The position numbers and the translations under genes were made by a program. The notes beneath the pieces are model-generated. The model was not told the DNA's origin. It did no database searches and saw only the letters and a program-made list of their open reading frames with translations. A stretch of 64,000 bases of DNA from Basidiobolus meristosporus CBS 931.73 (lineage: Eukaryota > Basidiobolomycota > Basidiobolomycetes > Basidiobolales > Basidiobolaceae), in NCBI GenBank assembly GCA_002104905.1, contig MCFE01000094.1:62001-126000 (forward strand), in the 5' to 3' direction. Shown piece by piece: positions 32,481 to 43,091 of this stretch. Numbering within the stretch: position 1 is the stretch's first letter; the number at the start of each line of letters is the position of its first letter.

Positions 32481-33250
32481 CTCTCACTCAGCTAAATGTT
32501 CATACTGAATAGTCCTAATTTTGACCTAAGATATTCAAACTTGTCTCTAGCTAATGGTTTGGTAAATATGTCTGCAATCATTTCATCTGAAGGACAGTAA
32601 ACTAAGCTGACTAAGTTATGCTCTATAGCTTCACGTATGAAATGATGTCCAATATCTATGTGCTTAGTACCAGTATGAAAAGTTGGATTTCTACCTAATT
32701 GTATATATACTTGATTATCTTGAAATAAAGTAATAGGTGTTTTTGACAAAGGCCTAAATCTATAAAAGCATTCTTAACTATATTGCTTCTTTTGTTTCTT
32801 CACAGGCTGCCATATATTCTGCCTTGGTGGTAGAAAGTGCTACAGTTGGTTGCTTTCCTGAATTTCATTATATTTCTCCTTTACAGTCAAGAAAGGTGTA
32901 TCCTGTGGTGGATCTGCTGGCTTCCAAATTTTATCCTCAATAAGCATCCAAGTATCCCACAAGATCCTGTTCAGAGTCCTTATAAGTGTATCTCAAGCAG
33001 ATATCAGCAGTGTCTTTTAGGTATCCAAAAATCTGCTTAACTGCTGTAATATGATCAGATCCATAGTTCTGATTATGCTGGCTGACAACTTCCACTAAAT
33101 ATGTGATATCTGAGCACATTCCAAGCATGCTATTCATCAGACTACCAGCCATACATCAATAAGAAAAGTCAGGGCTTTCAGATAGCACCAAGCTCTCTTG
33201 ATTTGGTTGAGTTTTTAACAAGTCAAGATTTGTCTTTATTGGGGTAGCTG
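32481..33250 (-). pseudogene. Copia RNase H (copy 2)
   Basis: The frame 32,749-32,492 is a clean RNase H C-terminus: TLFQDNQVYIQLGRNPTFHT-like start, HIDIGHHFIREAIEHNLVSL, and IADIFTKPLARDKFEYLRSK before the stop next to the LTR. Upstream parts (32,750-33,152) are broken by stops. A separate frame (33,152-32,937) is the end of the RT connection, GSLMNSMLGMCSDITYLVEV. Confidence 0.8.
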
Positions 33251-34090
33251 CAGGTTAACAGTCTTCCATTTTGTACTTCTTTAGTATATCTTGAATATAC
33301 TTGGATTGGCTTAGGGTGATAGCTGGGGTACTTCTGTCTATGGAGAACTTTATTCCTAAGTTGTAACTGAGTTCTCCTAGATTGGACATCTTGAACTCCT
33401 TAGATAGGCTGGATTTAGTTTCTTCCAATGTTGCTAGGCTATTGGCCGCTATAATAAGATCATACACATATAGAGCTAATAGAACAGGATTTGCTCTATC
33501 TGGCTTATAGTATATACTATAGTCAGCATTACTTCTTTTGAAACTCATAGATTCCAAATAAGAATCTATCTTGCAATTCCAGGCTCTTGGTGATTGTTTG
33601 GGACCATATATAGACTTTTTAAGCATGCACACCAAATGTGAGTTATCTAGGTCAACAAACCCATCAGGCTGGTCCATATACACATCCTCATCAAGTTCTC
33701 CACTCAAAATGCAGCTTTTACATCCATTTAATGAACAAAAAACTTGTATTTGGCTGCAATAGCCAATATCAATCTGATGGAATTAAACTTGGCTACCAGT
33801 GCAAAGGTCTCAGTATACTCAAGTCCATTTGTTTGTGAGTATCCTTTGGCCATAAGTCTTGCTTTGTATCTTTCAACTGTACCATCAGCCTTTTATTTTG
33901 TCTTGAAGACCTATCTGCATCCAATTGATTTTTGGTTGATTGGTAATTTGACTAGGTTGCAAGTTTGATTTTCCATCAGGGCCTGATATTTCTCAGTCAT
34001 TACAGATCTCCAAAACTTTGTCTGAGGGCTATTTAGGGCCTCTTTTCCAGTCTGGGGCTCATCAATATAGACTGAATAGGTATAGGCTAA
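33251..34090 (-). pseudogene. Copia reverse transcriptase, active site YVYD (copy 2)
   Basis: The frame 33,707-33,255 carries SGELDEDVYMDQPDGFVDLD, SIYGPKQSPRAWNCKIDSYL and LGELSYNLGIKF. The catalytic box reads YVYD (33,459-33,470): the first Asp codon GAT has become TAT. N-terminal RT (DGTVERYKARLMAKGYSQ-like) lies at 33,740-33,900 in another frame. Confidence 0.83.
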
Positions 34091-35380
34091 GTTTGTGCCC
34101 TCATTGATATACTAATTTGGGCTATTTCTTGTCCAGTTGGATCTCCTGGCATTTGATACTGGAATGATCACTTCTGGGATATTCCTGGGCACTGATGCTG
34201 GTTGAACCACAGTTGTAGAGTCCTCTGGAGTGAAAAAGTTCTCACTGTTTTGCTCTGATTCAATCCTGACTATTGGTGGACTTAAGATCAAATTTTTGAC
34301 ATCATCTGATGTGATTTTTTGTGAAAATTTTGAATTTTCATCAAGCAACACATCCCTGGACTTGATCAATATCTTTGCTTTAGTATTGTAGAGTCTGTAT
34401 GTCTTATTCTCATTGTAGTAGCCCAGAAATATGCATTGTACACTTTTTGGCTCATATTTTGACTGATTTCTGGGCAGTTTCCTTGCATAGGCTGTACACC
34501 CAAGTATTCTTAGATGCTCTGCACCTGATCTGTACCTATACCATGCTTAAAATGGAGTGAAATCACAAAGTATTCTGTTATAACTCCTATTTTTAAGGTA
34601 TATAGCAGTGGCAACTGATTCCACCCAATAATCACTAGATAATTTTTGATCATGGATCATAGATCTTGCCATATCAGTTATTGATCTGTTTACATGTTAT
34701 ATTACTCCATCTTGCTTTTAGGAGTATGGTGTAGTAGTCTCTTGCTTTGTCCCATGAATTTTGCAGAAATGGATGAAGAGTTTTGAGGTATATTCTCCAC
34801 CATTGTCAGATTATATTTTCTTGACTTTTTCACCTGTTTCTTTCTCCAACATGGCTTTAAACTCCTTGAGCTTAGACAGAGCTTCTTCCTTTCTCTTCAT
34901 GAAGTAGACCCATGTGCATCTTGTATAATCATAAATAAAAGTGATTAAATACTTTATCCCACCTAAGGATAAATTTTGCATAGGTCCACACAGATCTGAG
35001 TGAATTAGATCTAATTTTTTCTTGATTTTGATTAACCCAGAGCTCTTGAACAGTTGTCTGGCTTGTTTCCCATATATGCAGGCTTTGCAGTGCTCAAAAT
35101 CAGCTGGGGGATCAATTTTTACTCCAGAAATTAGCTGATCATTTTGCACAAATAATCAAAATTGATTTGTCCAAATCTGCTGTGCCAAAGCTTTGGTATT
35201 GCTTCATTTAAGTTACGTATATTTGCTTCCATATATGATGGAATATAAGTCAACTTGTATAGATTTTGATCTCTGATACCCAAAGGAATATGGGCACCAT
35301 TTTGATCAGTGATCCTGCATCCAGGATTGTCAAAGCTGAAACTGAGTCCTTCTGCTGTGGCCTTGCTTACAGATAATAGG
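34091..35380 (-). pseudogene. Copia integrase, broken (copy 2)
   Basis: The frame 35,149-34,811 holds the zinc-binding CKACIYGKQARQLFKSSG and the start of the core (LDLIHSDLCGPMQNLSLGG, DYTRCTWVYFMKRKEEALSK). The rest of the core (34,540-34,800) and the C-terminal part (34,369-34,112, with MIKSRDVLLDENSKFSQ) follow after stops. Confidence 0.82.
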
Positions 35381-35640
35381 TTCTTGGCTATTCTGGTACA
35401 TAGAATACTTCTTTAAAGGACAGTGTATGGCTTCCTTCACTGCTTCTAAGATTTACTTGGATAGTTCCTTCTCCCAATTCATTAAGTGATCTATTGTCAC
35501 CCATTAAAACCTTCTTGTTTGGAATTTCTTGATATTGGGTAAAAATTTCTTTTTGGTGTGTAAAGTGTTGAGATGCTCCAGGGTCAATATACCACATCTG
35601 AGAATCCTTGTTTTTGGTCACATTTATGCAGATATGAATA
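35381..35640 (-). pseudogene. Copia protease with DPGAS (copy 2)
   Basis: The frame 35,621-35,388 reads QMWYIDPGASQHFTHQKEIF. The catalytic Asp is kept but the Ser of DSGAS is Pro. It is followed by GEGTIQVNLRSSEGSHTLSF and FYVPE. Separated by stops or shifts from both gag and integrase. Confidence 0.8.
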
Positions 35641-36451
35641 GTCTATCTTCAGTTGTTGCAGAATTTCCATATTCAGGCTTCTATTGCTGATTATCTCTCT
35701 TTTTGAGACACCATTGTGATGTATGTCCTTTCCTTTTGCAGTAGTTGCAAAACAGGTTGCTGTTGCCTTTCTAGGGTCTTGGGTACCTTCTTTGTTGGTT
35801 ATCACTGCTTATTAAAGCATTTTCTTCTTCCTTCTTATTGGTGCCTGATTTTCTTAATTCTTCATCCTGGAGCCTTCCATATATGCAATTCAAGGTCAAA
35901 TCTTTATCTCTGGACTCTAGGGCTGATACAAGGCCCTGAAGCTTGTGTGTCAGGCTATTCAGGATGATAACTATCACATCCTCAGCAGTAGTTGCTACAC
36001 TCACAGATTCCATTTCATCTATCAGCAGGGTAATTCTGTTAATTAGATTTTTCATTTCTTCTCTGGGCTGCATCTTGGTAGGAAAGAGTTTTTGTCTCAG
36101 ATACATTCTATTAGCAGCTGAACATGACTTGTAGGTGTCTTCTAATGCCTTCCAGGCATTCTTTGCTGTTTTTGCTCATGAGCATTGAATTAGCAATTTG
36201 TCTCTAAGATTAAGGCAAATGCAGTTAAAGGCACTTTGTTCTTTCTTCTGGTACTTTAAGGCTTCCTCTCCCACGTTTTTAGGAGGGCATTCTTCTCCCA
36301 TGACAATATCCCAAAGGCCTCTTTCTTGTAGCAGCATCTTCATCTTCACCTTCCACACTTGGTAGTTAGATCCATCCAACTTTTCAGCAGAGGGAAAAAT
36401 TCCAGTAATAGCAGTAGTGGACATTGCAGAGAGTGACAGCTTGGGGCTCAT
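35641..36451 (-). pseudogene. Copia gag (copy 2)
   Basis: The frame 36,451-36,176 starts MSPKLSLSAMSTTAITGIFP and contains AEKLDGSNYQVWKVKMKML, LWDIVMGEECPPKNVG and LNLRDKLLIQCS. A stop near 36,177 and a shift lead to the second gag frame 36,106-35,771 (EEMKNLINRITLLIDEM, NSLTHKLQGLVSALESR). A zinc knuckle sits near 35,690-35,745. Confidence 0.85.
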
Positions 36452-36455
36452 AACC
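36439..36455 (-). other. Copia primer binding site matching initiator Met-tRNA anticodon arm
   Basis: On the coding strand the LTR end ACAACA is directly followed by GGTTATGAGCCCCAAGC. Its complement contains GGGCTCATAACC, identical to the anticodon stem-loop of yeast initiator Met-tRNA as I recall it (CAU anticodon inside). Copia of Drosophila and Ty5 of yeast prime in this way from a tRNA cut in the anticodon loop. Confidence 0.75.
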
Positions 36456-36801
36456 TGTTGTAAGAGTCATGGAGATATTGGAAGTGATTGGGAGGACAAG
36501 TAGACTACGTGGCTTTCACTAGATGACTTATTGTATGTAACCTAGTATTTATACTTTTACATGGTCTTGGCATAACAAACATGTAGAATAGGTTAAGGAA
36601 GGTCCCAAGAGCATGTGTGCAAAGTTTGGGCTGCTTGGACAACTTTGAGAATTTCATGTTCTGGGTACCTGATGTTTTGGTGAAAATAGTCCAAGTAAAT
36701 CCCAACAAGGAATTTGGTCAGTATTCTCTAGGATTTGAAGGTAATGATCTAAATGACTAGGCTAGGTGAATATTTAGGTGGAATTGCGGATTTTTACAAC
36801 A
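36456..36801 (-). repeat. Copia copy 2 5' LTR, 346 bp
   Basis: It starts TGTTGTAAGAGTCATGG at 36,456 and ends TTTTTACAACA at 36,801. On the coding strand it carries a TATA-like AAAAGTATAAATAC, a likely U3 promoter. Confidence 0.92.
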
Positions 36802-38575
36802 ATACTTACTATTGCAGCCAAATATGAATTATTATTCATCAAATGGATGCCAAAGCTGCATTTTTGAATGGTGTACTTGGTAAGGACATGTACATGGACC
36901 AGCCTGATGGGTTTGTATACTATGGTAGCCCCTATTTAGCATGCAAGCTTAAAAAATCACCTTATGGTCATGGACAATCACCAAGAACCTGGAATTGCAA
37001 GTAAAATTTTTATTTAGAATCATTGAGTTTCCAAAGAAGTACTGCTGATTATAGTGTATACTATAGCTCAGATAGAGTAGGTTCAGTCCTATTAGCTCTA
37101 CAGGAAGATGATCTTATTATAGCAACCAATAACCAAGAAACATTGGACAAGACTAAATCCAGCTCATTTAAGGAGTTCAAGATATCCAAGCAATTAGAAC
37201 TCAGTTACTACTTGGGGACAGAGTTCTTCATGGACAGGGGTAGCCAAACTACCCCCCTAAGCCAGTCCTGGTACATTCAAGATATCCTTAAGATGTACCA
37301 AATGGAATACTGTAGCAGTTATCCCAATGGAGACAAACCTTAACTTGGTCAATATGTAACTGAATCCAGAGTGCTTGGCACCCTGTGAGAGCCCAGACTT
37401 TCCGTATCAATATATGGCTGGCAGTCTGATATATATCATGCTCAGAACATATCCAGACAGTGCATATTTGGTGGGAGTTGTCAGCCAGCATAATCAGACC
37501 TATAGATCTGATCATATTGCAGCAGTTAAGCATATTTTTAGATACATAAAAGGCATTTGAATATTCTGAGGAGTATTTGAAGTGATGTGGAGAACTAGTA
37601 AATATGCTAATTATTCACTTGCAGATTAATTGACCAAAAGTATGGTATTTATACATTTGATAAAGTAAGACAAGCATAAATATATAGCTTGCTAACAAAG
37701 GTCCCAAGAATATGTGTAAAAGGCTTGGGGTCTTTTAGGCAGCTTTGAGAAAGGTTAAAGTCTGGATACCTGATGATTTGGGGAAAATATTCCAAGGAAA
37801 TCCTTACAAGAGATTTGGTCAGGACAGTATACTAATCACTGAGTATGATCCATGTGACTAAGTTAGCATGAATATTTAGGTGACAATTTAATAATTACAA
37901 CAGAAGGAATTTCTAATATCTGCTCAACATGCACCCATAAATATTCAGAACACAATTGCCTAGAATACTCTGATGCAGGTTCAGAACAAAATTAAGAAGA
38001 CAGAAGTTCTACCACAGTATATACCATTCTTAACTGTAGAGGAGCAATTTTATAGAATTCAAGGAAGCAACCAGCTGTAGCACTCTCCATCACAGAAGCA
38101 GAATATATGGCAGCTTGTGAGGCTAAAAAAGAAGCAATGCTGTAGACAAACATGCTTCAAGACTTAGGCTTATGTAACAAAGCCCATGTCACAGTATTTC
38201 AGGCTAATGAAGCATGTATACAGTTAGGTAGAAGTACCACTTTTCTTGTTGGAACTAAGCATATATATATTAGATATCAATTCATATGTGAAGCTATGGA
38301 GAATACCTTAGTTAACTTAGCTTACTAGCCAAGATATAAAATGATTGCAGACATATTCACCAAACCATTAGCTAGAGACAAATATGAATATCTCAGCTCA
38401 CAATTGGGATTAGTCAATATGTATGTTTATTTGATTGAGAGTGTTGCAAGAGTTTGTAATTCCACATAAATATTCACCTTATTTAATTGCTTAGATTATC
38501 ACCTACAAATCTTGGAGAATTCTGACCAGATTCCTTGTTGGGGTTTAGTTAGAATAGTTTCACCAAAACAATCAC

Positions 38576-39445
38576 TTTTGGAGAAGTTGGAATTCAGCCA
38601 AAAATATGATGGTATTGTGCTGGCCTTTTTTTTGATAATTTTTCTTAGGTCAAATGCCAAAATACTGCCCTGAAAGCAGTCAAGTCTTGAGACAAAAAGT
38701 ATGAAATGCACATTCTTGGGGTACTGCAATGAGAGCATGGCATAAAGACTACGCAATGCTAAAGCAAGGAAAATGAGCAAGTTATGGGATGTTCAAATGA
38801 TTAAATTCCAAGCTTTCTTAGAAAACTAAATCAGTTTATGACAAAAATCCTATCCTAAGCCCACCAAAAGCCAAAACTTAGACAGAGTAACACAATCAAT
38901 ATCTTCTCACTTTAGCAGACTCTACAACTGTGGCTCAGCCTGAGTCAGTTCCTAGCAAAATCCCAGAAATATTCATTTTTGTATCATAAAGTAGAAGATC
39001 CAACTGGATTAGCCCATATTACCTTCTCAATAAGGGTACAAGATCAGTCTAGGCATATTCTGACTATGCTGATGAGCCTCAGACAGTAAAGAGGCCCTAG
39101 ATTGCCCTTAGAAAAAGTTCTGGAGATCTGCTACAACTGGGGAATATCAAGTCCTCATCAAAAATCAAATAAGAAACTAAGTCAAGTTACCTATCTACCA
39201 CAAATCAATTGGATGCAGGTGAGTCTTATGGGCCAGCATGATAGGTTTCTTGACCAAAATATCCCACATTTGATTTACAAGTGCAAAGAATCTTTGTACA
39301 ATCTGATGCAATCATTAAGAGCCTTAAATTGCAAGATAGGCTGCTATTGGAAATCCCTGCATTTCAAAAGAAGTATTGCTCACTAGAGTGTATAGTATAA
39401 GCCATATGGAGCAAATCCTGTCAATATCTCCAAAGCTCTTACTGC
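38576..39445 (+). mobile_element. Copia copy 5 fragment (integrase C-terminus to RT)
   Basis: Plus-strand scraps in the right order: TFLGYCNESMA-like integrase end at about 38,700-38,770, an inter-domain Ser/Pro-rich segment (STTVAQPESVPSKIPE near 38,925), and RT pieces at 39,180-39,420 (NQLDAGESYGPA, SLYNLMQSLRALNCKIGCYW). It ends in a 25-bp LTR terminus (CAATATCTCCAAAGCTCTTA). Heavily decayed. Confidence 0.75.
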
Positions 39446-41530
39446 AGATTTCATAGAATATGCATTAATTGAATTATAAAGAGCATGCAATGCTTGAAAT
39501 ATTGTGATAGCTAGTGGCTTTTCTTTGGGAAAGCACCAGAGAGCTGTGTCAGGTTTGGGTCTTTGAAGAAACACAAAATTTTGGAGATTTCCAGGATTTT
39601 TCCACTGTAAGGAGTTGGTGGATATCAGCAAACCCATCCCTGAGGTAATATTGAAGATTCCAACAATTAGCCAAGTGGAGCTTTATACCATGAGGATGAT
39701 TTCGGTGCAAGACTAGCAAATTGCAAGACCTACCACAATATGGCAGTGGGCGAAGCATGTTACAAATAGCTAGTGCATCAAACATTTCTTGGTTATTTTC
39801 GGATTACAGATCCTCATTTATTACCTAAGAAAATCAAATCTAAACTTCTCGTAATAATATTTCGATATCTGGCGGATGATATTCAAAGTATTTGTTTACA
39901 AGGCCTGGTATAGGTATGAAACTTAGTTTCGATCCAAAACTTAATCTACTAATAAGCGTCTCGCACTTCAATAATTCCAAATCACAAAGTTTCCAATACC
40001 AGCTTCTTCAACAATTAGGTATCCCAGAAATTTGACAAACTCTAGTGGTGCGAATGGCATATTCCGGGTAGTCAGCACCTTTACGATAAACAACTATTTT
40101 GCCACCGAGAAATTTAATGAGGGGATTTTGTGATGTATGTTTTCAGTGATAATCACCACTATGTAAAGGCTCCATACATTCTGGTTTGGGAATTGCGTGA
40201 TCAGGAATGCTCGTGTTGATTTCTTTGGTGTCAGTATTTTTCGGAGTTTGGCACTAGAGCGGGCGTACTGAGAAGGGCACTTTCGAATCGACAGAATGGT
40301 ATGAGCAGAGCCTCAAGCAAATAAGGAGACAGTGCTGAGGGAACTAATGCAGGCATTATCGGGATATGTAAATTCTTATAATTCTGCTTACTCCGAATTC
40401 CAATGCCACCAGTGGGGAAGAATTTCTGGCCATTCACTACAACACCCATCTCGAACACTCACATTGTTGATGAGAAACAACAAAATATCTGTGCTGTGAA
40501 GGGCAAGAGCTGGTAGGGTTGGGGATCTCACGGATTAAAAGTGTTCCAATAAAATCAGCATTTGGCTTAGTACGCAAACATGCTATGCATGTACATATAT
40601 GTATTATGGTTAGCTTTATTAACTGCGGTAGTATGCACGGTTTGAACAGCTTCAAGAGTTAGGTCTGTGATACTTTTGGATGATCAAATTGATTATAAAT
40701 CCGCCTGCCCATGGAAACTGATACCTAATACTGGTGGTTAAACCGGTGATCGTGGTGCAGAAATAATGAGCTATAGCAAATACAATACAGATTTCTACCT
40801 TCATCAGAAGGTCCCCATATGCTCTGGCAATCCGAATGATTCGATAATTTACGAGCTTACGAGCGATAAACTGGGCTTGACTGATAACTAATCTCATAAA
40901 ACTCGACTATTAGCCCTTAGTACTACTACCAACTATTCGCATAACACTAGTTTACTAAATATCAGCCAAAGCTAGATACGTTGTATTTAATTAGTATCAG
41001 CTCCATTCAGTAGATCGCTTGTTCTAGTATGCGTCTAGCACTAGATTCTTTCGCATACTGACAGAGTGAACCGTAAGCCAGGAAATTTCCATAACTGGTA
41101 TTCATTCCCCTGGAGAATCATTGCGAATGTGTGAATCTATGTTTCAATCCCCAGGCTGATCGATGAATATGGCCTCATCAAGCTACCTGTTGGTGCGAAT
41201 TCGAAATCACATGTGTGCCATACTGTATCCGAAGAGATATGATTCTCCAACCTCCCTTACAAATGGCTGCTGGGCTCTTGGATCACTTGCTTCTGCATCC
41301 AGACCAAGGTGTGTGGAAACCATCAACCAGTTGGGAATGCACAGCGGCAGTGAGAGAGTGGGTGTCTCATAAATCAAATGGAAATACTGTTATCGTGTTT
41401 ATATCAATATTAGTACGGAACCTGTTGCGAAGGTTTCCAATTTTGGTAGTGACCAAAAGAAAACCAATACACGTGTGATATTTTTTCACCCCAAATTGGA
41501 CAAATTAGGAATTCTCTGTGACAACCAACA
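39446..41530. other. 2.1-kb intergenic region, no gene seen
   Basis: No frame shows a motif I recognise. The minus frames at 39,785-39,383 together give about 130 codons of mixed composition with one overlap, but nothing supports them as a gene. No LTR remnants after 39,445. Confidence 0.4.
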
Positions 41531-41539
41531 ATGAGTCAT
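41531..41539. promoter_or_regulatory. Gcn4/Cpc1-type site upstream of argininosuccinate lyase
   Basis: ATGAGTCAT is an exact match to the palindromic ATGA(C/G)TCAT element bound by Gcn4 (Cpc1/CpcA in filamentous fungi), the activator of general amino acid control. It lies about 180 bp upstream of the start codon of an arginine-pathway gene and 110 bp upstream of its TATA box, where such sites normally act. Confidence 0.7.
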
Positions 41540-41649
41540 TGAAATTAAGCATGCAGATAATCTGATATTCTGTTGTGGCTTCAACAAATTTATCTCAAGT
41601 ACTGATATGGGGCATTGGTCATATTGTATCATGCATGCCTCGACCGTGG

Positions 41650-41656
41650 TATAAAA
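41650..41656 (+). promoter_or_regulatory. TATA box of argininosuccinate lyase
   Basis: TATAAAA, 62 bp before the ATG at 41,718, is a canonical TATA element at a usual distance. Confidence 0.65.
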
Positions 41657-41717
41657 CGAGTGTCGAGCCACATTCTAAATCAATATTACTTACTGCATCT
41701 CTCTCAACTAAAATATC

Positions 41718-43091
41718 ATGTCTAAACTCTGGGGAGGTCGATTCTCTGGCGCTACCGATCCATTAATGGAGAAGTTTAACGCTTCGATTCACTTCGATAA
41801 GCTCATGTACGCTGCCGATATTCAGGGCTCACAAGCCTACGCCAAGGCTCTGGCGTTAACTGGAATTATTACCCAAGAAGAAAGCGAGCAACTTGTGCAG
41901 GGACTTGCCCAGGTTCGCAAAGAATGGGAAGATGGAACATTTGCAATTCAAGCAGGTGACGAAGACATCCATACAGCTAATGAGCGTCGTCTCGGCGAAA
42001 TTGTTGGATCAGTTGCTGGTAAGCTACATACCGGAAGAAGTAGAAACGATCAAGTTGCTACAGATATGCGACTATGGCTCCGTGAGGAGGCAAGGGCCCT
42101 GTTGCAGCATCTGAAAGAGCTTATCCAAGTTGCAGTTGAAAGAGCCGTGAGCGATATTGATGTAGTGATGCCGGGATACACTCATTTGCAAAGAGCGCAA
42201 CCCATCCGCTGGAGCCATTGGATTATGAGCTATGCCTGGGGCTGGCACGCTGATGCCCAAAGATTGGAGCAGCTTATTGAGCGCATTAACCTACTTCCTT
42301 TGGGAAGCGGTGCTTTGGCTGGTAACCCCTTCAACGTTGACCGTGAATTCCTCGCCAAGGAACTTGGATTTGCCGGTGTGATCCCTAACAGTCTGTACGG
42401 TGTTAGTGATCGTGATTTCGTCGCCGAGTTTCTCTTCTGGGCTAGCATGACCATGATTCATATCAGTCGATTTGCCGAGGATTTGATCATTTACAGCTCC
42501 GGTGAATTCGGTTTCGTTACCCTGGCAGATGCCTACAGTACCGGCAGCAGTCTCATGCCACAGAAGAAGAACCCTGATAGTTTAGAGCTTCTCCGTGGAA
42601 AGTCTGGCAGAGTATTCGGGCAAATGTCCGGATTCCTGATGACTGTCAAAGGTCTTCCAAGTACCTATAACAAAGATCTTCAGGAAGATAAGGAGCCCAT
42701 GTTTGATGCTGTTGAAACCCTTGGAGGATCCCTGCAAATTACCTCTGCTGTCCTAGCTACACTTAAGATTCATCCACAAAAGATGGCCGCTAGCTTAAGC
42801 AATGATATGTTGGCTACAGACGTTGCTGAGTATCTTGTTCGTAAAGGAGTTCCTTTCAGAGAAACCCATCATATTGCGGGTGCCGCTGTCCGTCTCAGTG
42901 AAGAGCGTGGTGTTCCTATGAGCCAACTTACGGTTGCTGACTATCAAACGCTACATCCTTCATTCTCTGACGATGTAGCATCTGTCTGGAACTATGAGCA
43001 AAGTATTGAAAATAGAAGTTCCATTGGTGGAACTAGCAAGAGCCGAGTATTAGAGCAAGCTGCCAGTCTGAAAAAGTGGCTTGATCTTTAA
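41718..43091 (+). CDS. ARG4: Argininosuccinate lyase
   Basis: A single-exon gene of 457 aa. It catalyses the last step of arginine synthesis, splitting argininosuccinate into arginine and fumarate, and acts as a homotetramer. The N-terminus SKLWGGRFSGATDPLMEKFN, the HTGRSRNDQVATDMRLW block, the GYTHLQRAQPIRWSHW segment with the catalytic-base His, and the family signature GSSLMPQKKNPD (residues 276-287), whose loop holds the catalytic Ser, are all intact. Length equals the family norm. The start is the first ATG, 62 bp after a TATA box. An intronless gene stands out beside intron-rich neighbours, but this enzyme is often intronless in fungi. Upstream Gcn4-type and TATA elements suggest control by amino acid starvation. 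No fusion with other arginine enzymes. Confidence 0.97.
   Translation: MSKLWGGRFSGATDPLMEKFNASIHFDKLMYAADIQGSQAYAKALALTGIITQEESEQLVQGLAQVRKEWEDGTFAIQAGDEDIHTANERRLGEIVGSVAGKLHTGRSRNDQVATDMRLWLREEARALLQHLKELIQVAVERAVSDIDVVMPGYTHLQRAQPIRWSHWIMSYAWGWHADAQRLEQLIERINLLPLGSGALAGNPFNVDREFLAKELGFAGVIPNSLYGVSDRDFVAEFLFWASMTMIHISRFAEDLIIYSSGEFGFVTLADAYSTGSSLMPQKKNPDSLELLRGKSGRVFGQMSGFLMTVKGLPSTYNKDLQEDKEPMFDAVETLGGSLQITSAVLATLKIHPQKMAASLSNDMLATDVAEYLVRKGVPFRETHHIAGAAVRLSEERGVPMSQLTVADYQTLHPSFSDDVASVWNYEQSIENRSSIGGTSKSRVLEQAASLKKWLDL

Larger units (their letters stand above)
32133..36801 (-). mobile_element. Complete Copia element (copy 2), nested in copy 4
   Basis: A 4,669-bp minus-strand element with both LTRs (36,456-36,801 and 32,133-32,480), PBS, gag, protease, integrase, RT and RNase H. 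The flanking 5-bp sequences ATAAT (left) and ATACT (right) are a near-perfect target-site duplication, and the host sequence (copy 4 RT) continues in phase across it. By eye the two LTRs differ at about 30 positions, mostly transitions, so the insertion is not recent. Stops and a mutated RT active site show it is dead. Confidence 0.93.
31142..38575 (+). mobile_element. Copia copy 4, split by the nested copy 2
   Basis: Plus-strand remnants of one element lie on both sides of copy 2. On the left (31,142-32,132) are integrase and the start of RT, ending KLNSIS. On the right (36,802-38,441) the same RT continues (HQMDAKAAFLNG, then an active site QEDD at 37,101-37,112), followed by RNase H (ATYLAACEAKKEAM-like and ADIFTKPLARDKYEYLSSQL). 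The 3' LTR starts TGTTGCAAGAGTTTGTAAT at 38,442 and fades at about 38,575. Frames on the two sides join in phase if copy 2 and one 5-bp duplication are removed. Confidence 0.88.

Noticed and set aside
1-39445. RIP as the cause of retroelement decay
   Set aside because: The clearest inactivating changes are transversions and frameshifts, and stops are mixed TAG/TAA/TGA. Without an alignment a weak RIP signal cannot be excluded, but it is not evident.
39383-39785. Two overlapping minus frames giving about 130 codons
   Set aside because: Different frames, mixed composition and no motif; left as intergenic.
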